Assembly: GCF_002753895.1 (NCBI RefSeq)
Contig: NZ_NJER01000004.1
Location: 124,001-188,000 of the forward strand
Direction of reading: 5' to 3'
DNA length: 64,000 nt
Origin: Halobacteriovorax sp. JY17
Lineage (GTDB): Bacteria > Bdellovibrionota > Bacteriovoracia > Bacteriovoracales > Bacteriovoracaceae
Each line of letters starts with the position of its first letter. The first letter of the stretch is position 1. Shown piece after piece: positions 32,470 through 40,455 of this stretch. The position numbers and the translations under genes are program-made. Below the pieces are notes generated by a model. The model saw nothing but the letters and a program-made list of their open reading frames with translations, was not told the origin of the DNA and did not search any database.

Positions 32470-34418
32470 AATATTTATTAATGCTAATTTTACTTTTATC
32501 AAAAAATATTTATGCCTACGAATGTAGTTTAGAAAAAGAGAGCAAAGGAAATACTCTTAAGACTTGTTCTATAAAAGGTAAGAAGGTTAAGTTCTTAAGT
32601 GTAGATGGCACAATGGAAGATCTCGCTTATTATCATGGACTTTTTATGCCCGAAGACGTGACTAAAGGAGTACTCGCTTCGGTCCAACAAAGAAGAGATG
32701 AGTCGTTAGCTGCACTCTCTAGCAAGGATAGAAGACAGTTTTCAATTATTTATCAATGTATGATGAGCAAGTATAGAAAATCTGTGTCAATAGAATTTTT
32801 AAAGGAATTGAATGCCCTCGCTCGAGGAGTCCGCGATGGAGGCTTTAGTCTAGAAGGGAAAGATGTTGTTGAAGCAACACTTATGATTGAAATGTCTGGC
32901 TTTGTTGATTCCTTAAACCTTGAAATGGAACAAGACAAGAGGGGAGCTAATTGGGAGCTTATAAAAGGCTGCGGATTTCGTCTTGCAAGTGGAGCTATTA
33001 AAAATGTTTTTAGAAGTGTAGGGAAAACGTTTAAGAAAATGAAGAAAGGCTGTACTGGATTTACTGCGCCAAGCTCCATTTCATCAAATGGAAGTCACTT
33101 ACACGGAAGAAACTTTGATACGGGGTTCTTAGGTGTTTTTGAAAAATATCCGGTTATTATTCATCATAAGAATAGTGAAGGTGTAAATTATATGGGAATG
33201 AGCTCTGCTGGACTTCATTATCCTGGTGGAATTTCAGGAATGAATGAATACGGTATTTCTATTTCAACTCACGAGCTTAGAACTAAGAACTATAAAGTGA
33301 AGTATAAAGATAGAGTTGGAGTTGTTGCCCCTTACGCCGCAAATTATATTCTCTCTCGTGCAAAGACTTTGGATGAGGCCATTTCTATAGGGAAATCATT
33401 TGGATACTTTGGAGCTTGGAGTTTTTTAATTTCAGACTCTAAGAGTGGGGAGAGTGTGAGTCTTGAGATATCTGGAGATGTTGTTAGGGTTGCTAAGAGA
33501 GACTCTGCTCATGGAATGGGACAGAGTAATCACTTTCTTCACCCTGATACAAGTCGAGACAATTATGAATATAGTATAAATAAGAGTTTGGAATCTAGAG
33601 CGAGACTTAGTTTAGTAGAATCAGAGTTGGAAAAATCAAGTGGAAGTATTGATATTCAGTGGGGAATCGACCTTCTCTCTGGGCATAATGACTTTCTAAT
33701 GGGAAAGAGAAGTTTTGGAAGAACAATTTCTAAAGTCTATACTTCCATGACTCATATTATGGATACTAAGAATCATATTTTTTGGTTTTCTCTTGGAGAA
33801 AGTTATCCAACAAATTTATCAACCTTTCTTGGTCTGAAGATTGATTACAGTAAAGCAGGCGACTTCTTTCAATTTGCAGGAGAGTCAAGTAACTCAATTC
33901 TAGAAGATTCGTCTTGGAAGAATTCTCTAGAGTTATATACGCAAGCGTATTTAGCCTATGATCATGAAAGAGATAGAAAAAAGAAATTAGTAAATACCTA
34001 CCGCTTACTTACTCGTGCAAATATCTTAAGTCTTGAAGATCATCACTTTGAATTTCCATATGAACTTATGAGAGTAAGGGTGGGATTAAAGTTATTATCA
34101 GAGTTTCCTTCTGAAGTTGATAGTTTTGAAATCTTAGAGGGGTTGAATACACTACTATTAAATATAGAATCACTACATGATTATGAGAAATCTCAAGTGT
34201 ATGAAGATTTGGCAAAGTTCTATGACCTTACTGGGCAGAGAAAGAGGGCCTCTGAAAATTTTAGAAAATCAATTTCTTATTTAGAAGAACTTAGAGAGAG
34301 TTTTTTAGGTCATCATTATTTGAATAAATTATATTGGACCAACTTTTGGTTTATAGAAAATACTTATTCTAAGTACGATAATTTTAGAGAAGAGTTGCAT
34401 TTTGCAACTGTTGAATAA
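32466..34418 (+). CDS. Secreted C45/acyl-CoA:6-APA acyltransferase-like Ntn hydrolase
   Basis: A 650-residue protein with signal peptide MKYLLMLILLLSKNIYAY. Residues 40-190 look like the helical proregion of C45 enzymes. The autocleavage site is KKGCTGF, with Cys196 as the predicted N-terminal nucleophile after processing. It is followed by GSHLHGRNFDT and MSSAGLHYPGGISGMNEYGIS, the hallmarks of isopenicillin N acyltransferase-like Ntn hydrolases. The last 200 residues are helical, TPR-like (SQVYEDLAKFYDLTGQRKRAS). It cleaves or transfers an acyl group at an amide bond, probably in the periplasm. The ATG overlaps the LysE stop by 4 bp. Confidence 0.8.
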   Translation: MKYLLMLILLLSKNIYAYECSLEKESKGNTLKTCSIKGKKVKFLSVDGTMEDLAYYHGLFMPEDVTKGVLASVQQRRDESLAALSSKDRRQFSIIYQCMMSKYRKSVSIEFLKELNALARGVRDGGFSLEGKDVVEATLMIEMSGFVDSLNLEMEQDKRGANWELIKGCGFRLASGAIKNVFRSVGKTFKKMKKGCTGFTAPSSISSNGSHLHGRNFDTGFLGVFEKYPVIIHHKNSEGVNYMGMSSAGLHYPGGISGMNEYGISISTHELRTKNYKVKYKDRVGVVAPYAANYILSRAKTLDEAISIGKSFGYFGAWSFLISDSKSGESVSLEISGDVVRVAKRDSAHGMGQSNHFLHPDTSRDNYEYSINKSLESRARLSLVESELEKSSGSIDIQWGIDLLSGHNDFLMGKRSFGRTISKVYTSMTHIMDTKNHIFWFSLGESYPTNLSTFLGLKIDYSKAGDFFQFAGESSNSILEDSSWKNSLELYTQAYLAYDHERDRKKKLVNTYRLLTRANILSLEDHHFEFPYELMRVRVGLKLLSEFPSEVDSFEILEGLNTLLLNIESLHDYEKSQVYEDLAKFYDLTGQRKRASENFRKSISYLEELRESFLGHHYLNKLYWTNFWFIENTYSKYDNFREELHFATVE

Positions 34419-34432
34419 CCAAGTTTGCGCTG

Positions 34433-34468
34433 AGGGAGTACATATTATGTGTACTCCCTTATTTTCTT
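34433..34468 (+). terminator. Terminator of the GH3-LysE-C45 operon
   Basis: Perfect 10-bp arms AGGGAGTACA / TGTACTCCCT with a 7-nt loop, followed by TATTTTCTT. It lies 15 bp after the last stop of the operon, next to the stop of the convergent reductase. Confidence 0.8.
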
Positions 34469-34982
34469 ATTGAATGGAGCTAATTTTAACGAGTTGAGAA
34501 AGAACTTCTTTCGCTGAGTCTGTATTTAATTCTTTTGCATAGCTCGTTAGAATCTTTCTACCGATGATATTACACCCGATGAAGGCAAATTGCTCTTGCA
34601 TTGCCATCAGAACATGATTCCCACCACCACCGCTGTGAGTTCCAAGTACTACTGGCTTTGTATTAAGAGAGTCTCTCCAGTTATCATTACCCGAGCGACT
34701 AATCCAAGCGATTGTATTATTTAATGAAGGAGGGACAGAACCATTATATTCAGGTGCTAGAATAACAAAGCCTTGCGCATCCATAAATTTCGCTGTGATA
34801 AAAGTAGCATCTTTAGGAGTTCCATTTGACTCTGCTTTTGCAGAATAGAGGGGGAGGTCTAAATCAAGAAGATTAACCACTTCAAAGTTTGCCTCATATT
34901 CTTTAGAAATTTCTAAAATTGTATTCGCTAGTTTTAAATTATTTCCATCACTTGCTGTAACGATTAGAATATTTGGTTTCAT
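34467..34982 (-). CDS. NADPH-dependent FMN reductase family protein
   Basis: A 171-residue flavodoxin-fold protein with the FMN-binding PEYNGSVPPSLNNTIAWIS motif and the later THSGGGGNHVL loop. Family members reduce FMN, quinones, azo dyes or chromate with NADPH. It has no signal peptide, so it acts in the cytoplasm. It is a single gene, convergent with the GH3 operon. The substrate cannot be inferred. Confidence 0.85.
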   Translation of the reverse strand: MKPNILIVTASDGNNLKLANTILEISKEYEANFEVVNLLDLDLPLYSAKAESNGTPKDATFITAKFMDAQGFVILAPEYNGSVPPSLNNTIAWISRSGNDNWRDSLNTKPVVLGTHSGGGGNHVLMAMQEQFAFIGCNIIGRKILTSYAKELNTDSAKEVLSQLVKISSIQ

Positions 34983-35039
34983 CTTACCTCCGATTTATTT
35001 TAAATAAGGGGCTATATTCCCTTATTTTTTATCATTTGA

Positions 35040-35963
35040 CTAGATGAATAATTCCTTGGGGAAATCACTTGGAATAGGGGCGCAAAATTCAATGATTTCC
35101 TTACTAATAGGGTGAGGAAACTTTAATTTATAGGCGTGAAGAAGTGTTCTCCCTTTATTTTCTCTTCCGTAGATAGAGTCTCCTACTATAGGAAAACCAA
35201 GCTCGCTTAAATGAACTCTTATTTGATGTAATCGGCCTGTTTCAGGAGTTGCTTCAATAAGGCTGAAGCCTTCTGCGTGAGAGATTTTCTTAAAACTTGT
35301 CAGCGCATTCTTACCATTCTTCTTCACGCTTCTTACTTTCATCTTATTACTTGGGTCCCTCTCAAGAAGATTGGATATCTTTGTGTCAGAAAAAATATTT
35401 TCTTGATCTATAACCACCGCAAGATAGGTCTTTTTGATTATTCTATTTTCAAATAATTCAGTGAAGAATTTATTTTGAGATTTCTTCTTACAAAAAAGAA
35501 GAAGCCCACTCGTTTCATAGTCAATGCGGTGATGGAGAGCTAGGTACTTCTCTTTATGAGGCCCACTAATATATCTTTTCATTGCGCAAAGGAAGTTATC
35601 TTGGCTTGATTGAATTGTTGCATTTGAAGAGAGGTTTGCGGGCTTATTTCCAATTAGAAATATTGGCTCTTCATGTATAATCATTTCCGGTGATATTTTG
35701 ATAGATTCTTTAATCGGAAGAGACCACTGCTTGAATTGTGACTTTGTTAATGAAACTGAAAAGGATTCACTCTCTTGCAAAATTATTTGTGCTTCTGAAA
35801 TCTCTCGTCCTCTAATTCTAATTCTCTTGTCCTTAACTAGCGCTTTAAAGTCATTTAATTCAAGTGATAGAGAGAAATCTTCTCGGAGAGTATTCTTTAA
35901 ATTGTTAAAGAGACTATCTTCTTTGTAGGCCCTAAGTTTTAGTACTTTAAATATATTTTTCAA
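35040..35963 (-). CDS. RluA-family pseudouridine synthase
   Basis: A 307-residue protein. The catalytic motif is HHRIDYETSGLLLF with the Asp that attacks uridine, and ETGRLHQIRVHLSELGFPIVGD is the second conserved block. The first 100 residues may hold an S4-like domain (KALVKDKRIRIRGREI). It isomerises uridine in rRNA or tRNA. Its 5' end overlaps the following upstream gene, a second RluA paralogue, by 17 bp, so the two are cotranscribed and have presumably different targets. Confidence 0.88.
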   Translation of the reverse strand: MKNIFKVLKLRAYKEDSLFNNLKNTLREDFSLSLELNDFKALVKDKRIRIRGREISEAQIILQESESFSVSLTKSQFKQWSLPIKESIKISPEMIIHEEPIFLIGNKPANLSSNATIQSSQDNFLCAMKRYISGPHKEKYLALHHRIDYETSGLLLFCKKKSQNKFFTELFENRIIKKTYLAVVIDQENIFSDTKISNLLERDPSNKMKVRSVKKNGKNALTSFKKISHAEGFSLIEATPETGRLHQIRVHLSELGFPIVGDSIYGRENKGRTLLHAYKLKFPHPISKEIIEFCAPIPSDFPKELFI

Positions 35964-36621
35964 GGGATTCTCCTATGAGTTCTTTAAAGTAAGTAGGGAT
36001 ATCTGCAATGAAGTTGTGCTGTATCTTCTCTAATTGTATATCTAGTTTATAGGAATGTAGCGCCATTTGAGAAAAGTTGTATTTATTCTTTATAAGGTTT
36101 TGATATTTAGAATCACCATATCTCTTATCACCAAGAATTTCTAACTTGTGAATGGCACAGTGCCTTCTTATTTGATGTGTTCGGCCAGTTTCAATATTAA
36201 AGAGCATGAGAGTAAAATACTTATTCGAGTAAATTCTTTTCCAATTGGTGATACATTCTTTTAAGTCTGACTTCTTTCCTCTAGGGTTCTTACTACCTTC
36301 AGCTTTTTCGCTAAGCTTATCTGTCCAAGTTCCACTTTCTTCTTTAGTTTGTCCTCGACAGATGGCCAAGTAATATTTCTTTGAGTGTTGTAATGCTTGT
36401 TGCAACTCAGCAGTAGCACTTTGGTCTTTTGATAGAAGCAAGAGTCCACTGGTGTCCTTATCTATTCTATGAACTGGAGCAATTTCTAAATTTTGCTCTT
36501 TGAAGAATTCAATTACACTTTCTGAATCGTTGTGGACACTTGTACCACTAGGCTTATTGATAACCAGCCAAGTGTCACTTTCTTTTATAACTTTTATCAT
36601 GCTTAAATATGGCATAAACAT
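35947..36621 (-). CDS. RluA-family pseudouridine synthase, short form
   Basis: A 224-residue protein without the S4 domain of its neighbour. It has VHRIDKDTSGLLLLSKD, the catalytic block, and ETGRTHQIRRHCAIHKLEILGDKRYGD. The short, S4-less layout is like TruC/RluA. No Shine-Dalgarno precedes the ATG at 36621. An internal ATG seven codons later (36600) would begin MIKVIKESDTWL and fits the family start better. It is the first gene of a two-gene unit. Confidence 0.85.
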   Translation of the reverse strand: MFMPYLSMIKVIKESDTWLVINKPSGTSVHNDSESVIEFFKEQNLEIAPVHRIDKDTSGLLLLSKDQSATAELQQALQHSKKYYLAICRGQTKEESGTWTDKLSEKAEGSKNPRGKKSDLKECITNWKRIYSNKYFTLMLFNIETGRTHQIRRHCAIHKLEILGDKRYGDSKYQNLIKNKYNFSQMALHSYKLDIQLEKIQHNFIADIPTYFKELIGESLEKYI

Positions 36622-36697
36622 CAGTGTTGTGCAATCTTGTGCACCGCTTGGATTGGCGCTAAGTATGAGATATTTTTAAGAAAATCTTGACTTTCGT

Positions 36698-36706
36698 TGC
36701 TATCAT
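36698..36706 (+). promoter_or_regulatory. Possible extended -10 promoter of the DUF4186 gene
   Basis: TGCTATCAT matches the extended -10 form TGnTATAAT with one mismatch, 40 bp before the start codon. No good -35 lies 16-18 bp upstream, which extended -10 promoters can tolerate. Confidence 0.35.
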
Positions 36707-36745
36707 CTAGACTCTAATATATCATTTAAGTAAGCAATTAAGAGA

Positions 36746-37180
36746 ATGAGTTCATTGGAAAATCGTATCAGCGAAAATATTTATTTTACAGATATCTTTA
36801 GACGGCTAGGCTGCTCTAAAGTGTGCTCAAAGTTTAAGTTGGAAGACGAGCAGTGGGATTATTTATCTAAGAGGGGATTTGATACAATTCTTCTTGAAGG
36901 TAGAAGTTTGATTGTTAAAATATTTAGTGAAGAGCTTAAGACACACTCTTGTAAACTTGCTCCAGTTCAAACACATCCTATTTTTACTGCACTCCACGCG
37001 ACAGGCACTTGTTGTAGGTCTTCTTTGCAAAAATGGCATAAAATACCTAAGGATAAAGAACTCAAAGAGAAAGATATTTTCTATATTCTCTTAGTTGTTA
37101 AAGAGTGGATTATTCGACAAGAAAAGCCTAATCACCTGATTAAATCAGAAAAGTCTCAGTTAAGTCTCTTTTGCAGTTAA
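36746..37180 (+). CDS. DUF4186 family protein
   Basis: A 144-residue cytoplasmic protein with the conserved DUF4186 block HPIFTALHATGTCCRSSLQKW followed by HKIPKDKELKEKDIFYIL and WIIRQE. The His, Cys-Cys and Trp-His residues suggest a metal site. The first histidine block in relatives reads AQHATATCCR; here it is ALHATGTCCR. The family function is unknown. It lies 56 bp before the zinc exporter operon and could be cotranscribed, but the link is weak. Confidence 0.78.
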   Translation: MSSLENRISENIYFTDIFRRLGCSKVCSKFKLEDEQWDYLSKRGFDTILLEGRSLIVKIFSEELKTHSCKLAPVQTHPIFTALHATGTCCRSSLQKWHKIPKDKELKEKDIFYILLVVKEWIIRQEKPNHLIKSEKSQLSLFCS

Positions 37181-37236
37181 GTGGCAATTGTTTTTTTTTC
37201 TTAGGCAAAGCTTAGAAACACACTTACAATTTTCCT

Positions 37237-38127
37237 ATGTCAAATTGTCACCACCATCATCATAATCATTCAGGTAGTAAGAATATTCTTATTGCTTTCG
37301 CTCTCAACTTTTGTTTTGCAATAATAGAATTTATAGGAGGGTATCTTACAAATTCTATGGCGATTTACTCAGATGCACTCCACGATTTAGGAGATAGTAC
37401 AGCGCTACTTATGTCTTATTTCTTTGAGAAATTTTCAAAGAAAGATCGCGATCAAAAATATACCTATGGATATAGAAGATTTTCTCTTTTAAGTGCTTTA
37501 TTAAATGCTGTCATTTTATTGGCCGGATCGGTCTTTGTTATTAGTGAATCATTTGAGAGATTATTAGACCCTCAACCAGTTATGAGTGAAGGAATGTTTG
37601 CCTTAGCGATTCTTGGAATTGCTGTAAATGGTATTGCTGCGTATAGAATGTCGAAAGACGAAGGTATTAATCAAAGAATGGTTATGCTCCACTTAATGGA
37701 AGATATTCTTGGATGGTGTGCTGTCTTAATTGTAAGTGTCGTTCTCTATTTTAAACCTTGGTATATTTTAGATTCAATTCTTTCGATTCTTATCTCACTT
37801 CTTGTTCTACGTGGGGTTTATCAAGGATTAAAGAAAATTGTGACTATCCTCATGCAGGCCTTCCCAAAAGATTTAAGTATGGAGACTGTTAGAGAGAAAT
37901 TAATTGAGATCGATGGAGTAGAGGATGTTCACTTTATTCAAGGCTGGTCTATGGATGAAGAGTCTCACTCTTTAACTTTTCATGTTTCTGTTTCAGATGA
38001 GTTAAAAGTTAAAGAGCTTGATAGAATTAAGATAGTTATTAAATCGACTTTATTTGATATGAATGTAAAGAACTCGGTCATTGAATTTGAAGGGGTCGGG
38101 CATAATTGCGACCACGTAACAAATTAG
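37237..38127 (+). CDS. czcD: Cation diffusion facilitator (zinc exporter, CzcD/ZitB type)
   Basis: A 296-residue CDF transporter with six helices. A His-rich start (CHHHHHNH) probably binds Zn. TM2 has the metal site SDALHDLGD and TM5 has HLMEDILGW, the paired H/D motifs of zinc CDF proteins. A cytoplasmic C-terminal domain follows (VEDVHFIQGWSMDEESHSLTFHV). It moves Zn, Co or Cd from cytoplasm to periplasm by proton antiport. It heads a metal-resistance run with the RND efflux genes downstream. Confidence 0.93.
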   Translation: MSNCHHHHHNHSGSKNILIAFALNFCFAIIEFIGGYLTNSMAIYSDALHDLGDSTALLMSYFFEKFSKKDRDQKYTYGYRRFSLLSALLNAVILLAGSVFVISESFERLLDPQPVMSEGMFALAILGIAVNGIAAYRMSKDEGINQRMVMLHLMEDILGWCAVLIVSVVLYFKPWYILDSILSILISLLVLRGVYQGLKKIVTILMQAFPKDLSMETVREKLIEIDGVEDVHFIQGWSMDEESHSLTFHVSVSDELKVKELDRIKIVIKSTLFDMNVKNSVIEFEGVGHNCDHVTN

Positions 38128-38172
38128 CCATTAATATTGACTCTCATATAGTGCGCTGTTAAATTTAAAAAG

Positions 38173-38517
38173 ATGATGAACTACATTTTAGCAATATTCA
38201 TGATACTTACTCTCTCTTCTGCTAGCGCACTAGAGACAATTGATTGTCATGATGAAGTTAAATTAGAAAACGTATCTTTGTCAGCAGCTTCTCTCTCTAG
38301 TTCAGTCCATCATTCCCACCAGGAAGAGTCAGACTGTGAAGACAGTTCTGATCATTGTATTCATCATTGTTCAGGTATTCATAATATTTTTCAGTTTAGT
38401 ACAAATGTTGCTCTAGGGAACGGACTTGTTGATTCTTTGAACAAGGTTTGGTTCTACACGCACCACTACTGTGAACCATTTCTTGACTCTGTAGTAAAGC
38501 CACCCCTCTTCTCATAA
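38173..38517 (+). CDS. Small secreted His/Cys-rich protein, possible metal chaperone
   Basis: A 114-residue protein with a signal peptide (about residues 1-20, ending ASA). The mature part has HHSHQEESDCEDSSDHCIHHCSG, a dense run of His, Cys and acidic residues, and a HHYCEPF motif. It sits between the CDF exporter and the outer-membrane efflux gene, 45 bp and 68 bp away. Small His-rich proteins at this place occur in other czc/cus operons. I infer periplasmic binding of zinc or a similar ion. Confidence 0.62.
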   Translation: MMNYILAIFMILTLSSASALETIDCHDEVKLENVSLSAASLSSSVHHSHQEESDCEDSSDHCIHHCSGIHNIFQFSTNVALGNGLVDSLNKVWFYTHHYCEPFLDSVVKPPLFS

Positions 38518-38585
38518 TTTCTTCTTAAATTTAAAAGGTATAACCCTGCGATTAGAAAATCGTAGTAATCTGCATAGGATTTATC

Positions 38586-39812
38586 ATGTATTTATTAAAA
38601 ATAATTTTACTAGCGATTTTCGCTATCTCAAGTTATGGAGCTTTTGCCAATTGTAATATTAAGAACTCTCAGGAGCTATTTAATATTATTAAGGAAGGAC
38701 ATCCTGAAATAAAATATAACGAGAGCTTAGAGAAGGCCTATTCTGAAACTTTGAGTATCTCTAGCCAGTTGCCAAACCCTGAACTTGAAGCATCAAGAGA
38801 AGAAGGGAAGTCTTTAGAGGGAGATACTAGTGTTACTTCTTTAGCGCTTTCTTTTCCAATTGAACTTGGAGGAAAGCGTAGTGCCAGAAAGAATTACGCT
38901 ATTAATTCAACGAATATGAATAAGCAAATTCTTAGGCTCAGTAGTGAAGATGCATATATTAAGGCTATTTTAATTGCCTATAGATTAAGACAAGTTTATG
39001 AACTTCTTCCTATTTACAAAGAAGCTCTAGATTCACTCAATAAAATTTTGAAAATTAAATTAAAGAGAAAATCTCTCTCCCCAGAAGAAGAAGTTGAGAA
39101 GGAAACACTAGGGCTAGCGACTAATGACTACCGCCTTAAAATTTCTAGATTAAAATCAGAAAGAGAGAAGATTTCAAGAGAGCTCTCTCTATCGATGGGA
39201 AGGGATTGTAGAATATCTAGAGGTTCTCTTCCTTTAGATGTAGATCTTACAAAAGACTTTAGTGATAAGAATGATTTTGAAAAATCAGCGCAACTCTTAC
39301 AAGCTAAAGAATCACTAAATGCTGCCAGAGCAAAGCTTGAGCTCGAAAAGTCACAAGCATTCCCTGATATGAAAATAGGTCCAACACTAGAAGTAGAGAG
39401 AGTTAGAGGAAGAGATTATAAAAGCTATGGCATTTCAGTCTCCATTGGACTTCCAGTCTTTAATTTAAATTCAGGAGCAAGGAAGAAGGCCACTCGTGAA
39501 CTTCACTCTTCTGAGTTAAATCATAAGCATGTCAAAAGACATGTCATGATTGAACTAGAATCTGAAATAGAGAAATACAATACTTTTAGAGAGTCTTTGA
39601 AAACAATTGCAAGTAGAGATGAACTTGAAAAGAAGCATATGAGAATTGAAAAACTTTTTAAAAGAGGAGTTATTTCAACTTCAATGATTATCGAGTCACA
39701 TAGACAGCTAATTGAATTTGCAAGTACGCGCTTTGAGTTTGAATTAGGGGCCGTAGAAGCTATCTGGAATATTAATAAGATTAAAGGAGCTGTATTCAGC
39801 TCTAAAATATAG
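38586..39812 (+). CDS. czcC: Outer-membrane efflux protein (CzcC/TolC family)
   Basis: A 408-residue protein with a signal peptide and the long alpha-helical repeats of the TolC fold (NPELEASREEGKSLEG, then SFPIELGGKRSARK and ISIGLPVFNLNSGARKKA). It is the outer-membrane channel of the tripartite Czc-type efflux pump whose RND pump and adaptor follow directly. It starts 68 bp after the His-rich gene and ends 8 bp before the adaptor gene, so all belong to one operon. Confidence 0.88.
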   Translation: MYLLKIILLAIFAISSYGAFANCNIKNSQELFNIIKEGHPEIKYNESLEKAYSETLSISSQLPNPELEASREEGKSLEGDTSVTSLALSFPIELGGKRSARKNYAINSTNMNKQILRLSSEDAYIKAILIAYRLRQVYELLPIYKEALDSLNKILKIKLKRKSLSPEEEVEKETLGLATNDYRLKISRLKSEREKISRELSLSMGRDCRISRGSLPLDVDLTKDFSDKNDFEKSAQLLQAKESLNAARAKLELEKSQAFPDMKIGPTLEVERVRGRDYKSYGISVSIGLPVFNLNSGARKKATRELHSSELNHKHVKRHVMIELESEIEKYNTFRESLKTIASRDELEKKHMRIEKLFKRGVISTSMIIESHRQLIEFASTRFEFELGAVEAIWNINKIKGAVFSSKI

Positions 39813-39820
39813 AGGTTAAA

Positions 39821-40435
39821 ATGAAAATACTGATAATTATACTCTCGCTGATAACATACGCTGGAGCAAGCGAGGACCATGAGCATGGAAAGAAAAATAT
39901 TGAAGAGCGTGAAGTCCCACATATTGAACATGGTAATCATGATGAGCATGGACATAAGAAAGATTCTGAAAAAGGCGAGCATACTCACGAAGAAGGGGAT
40001 GATCACCATGAAGAAAAGCACGATGATCATGAAGAACACGGTGATAGCGATAAGCATGGACATGATCACGGAGGGGGAAAGGCCATTGGAGAAGGTAAGG
40101 CGATCACTGAAGTTGATGAAGAGAGAGGTTTTAAGTTGAGTCAGGAAGCGATCACTTCCCTTGGTATTAAACTAAAGACAATCACTAAATTCAATCACCT
40201 TCTAATTGCAAAGAAGTCCCTTGTTACATCTAAGAGCGAAAAAGGAATTTACAGATTTAGAGAAGGTTTTTTTAAGTTTATATCTGTGAAGATCATAAAA
40301 GAGCAAGGAGATGGATACTTGATTCAAGTGGATAGTCTAAAAGCTAAGGATCAAATCGTTGTTAGCGGAATAGGACTCCTAAGAGTAAGTGATGTGTACT
40401 CAACAGATAAATCTGAATATGGACATGCTCACTAA
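39821..40435 (+). CDS. His-rich truncated periplasmic adaptor (mini CzcB)
   Basis: A 204-residue exported protein. Signal peptide about residues 1-17, then about 70 residues of His, Glu and Asp (HEHGKK, HHEEKHDDHEEH, HGHDHGGG). From residue 105 it resembles the ends of a CzcB-type membrane fusion protein: FKLSQEAITSLGIKLKTI and the membrane-proximal region KDQIVVSGIGLLRVSDV. The barrel-sandwich and helical-hairpin domains of normal adaptors (about 200 residues) are absent, with no frameshift. Position between czcC and czcA supports the assignment. It may bind metal and pass it to the pump. Confidence 0.68.
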   Translation: MKILIIILSLITYAGASEDHEHGKKNIEEREVPHIEHGNHDEHGHKKDSEKGEHTHEEGDDHHEEKHDDHEEHGDSDKHGHDHGGGKAIGEGKAITEVDEERGFKLSQEAITSLGIKLKTITKFNHLLIAKKSLVTSKSEKGIYRFREGFFKFISVKIIKEQGDGYLIQVDSLKAKDQIVVSGIGLLRVSDVYSTDKSEYGHAH

Positions 40436-40455
40436 GAGTATTTAAAGGTGAATTT

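Noticed and set aside
34402-34416. GTTGCA / TGCAAC inverted repeat near the end of the C45 gene
   Set aside because: A 6-bp repeat inside coding sequence is expected by chance; the strong hairpin 20 bp later explains termination.
35040-36621. The two pseudouridine synthases as one frameshifted gene
   Set aside because: Each has its own complete set of RluA motifs (HRID and GRxHQIR blocks), so they are two genes overlapping by 17 bp.
39521-40069. A minus-strand frame giving a very hydrophobic Met-rich product over the His-rich adaptor gene
   Set aside because: It is the antisense of CAT/CAC and GAA codons, which reads as ATG and TTC, so its apparent membrane character is an artefact of the His/Glu-rich gene.
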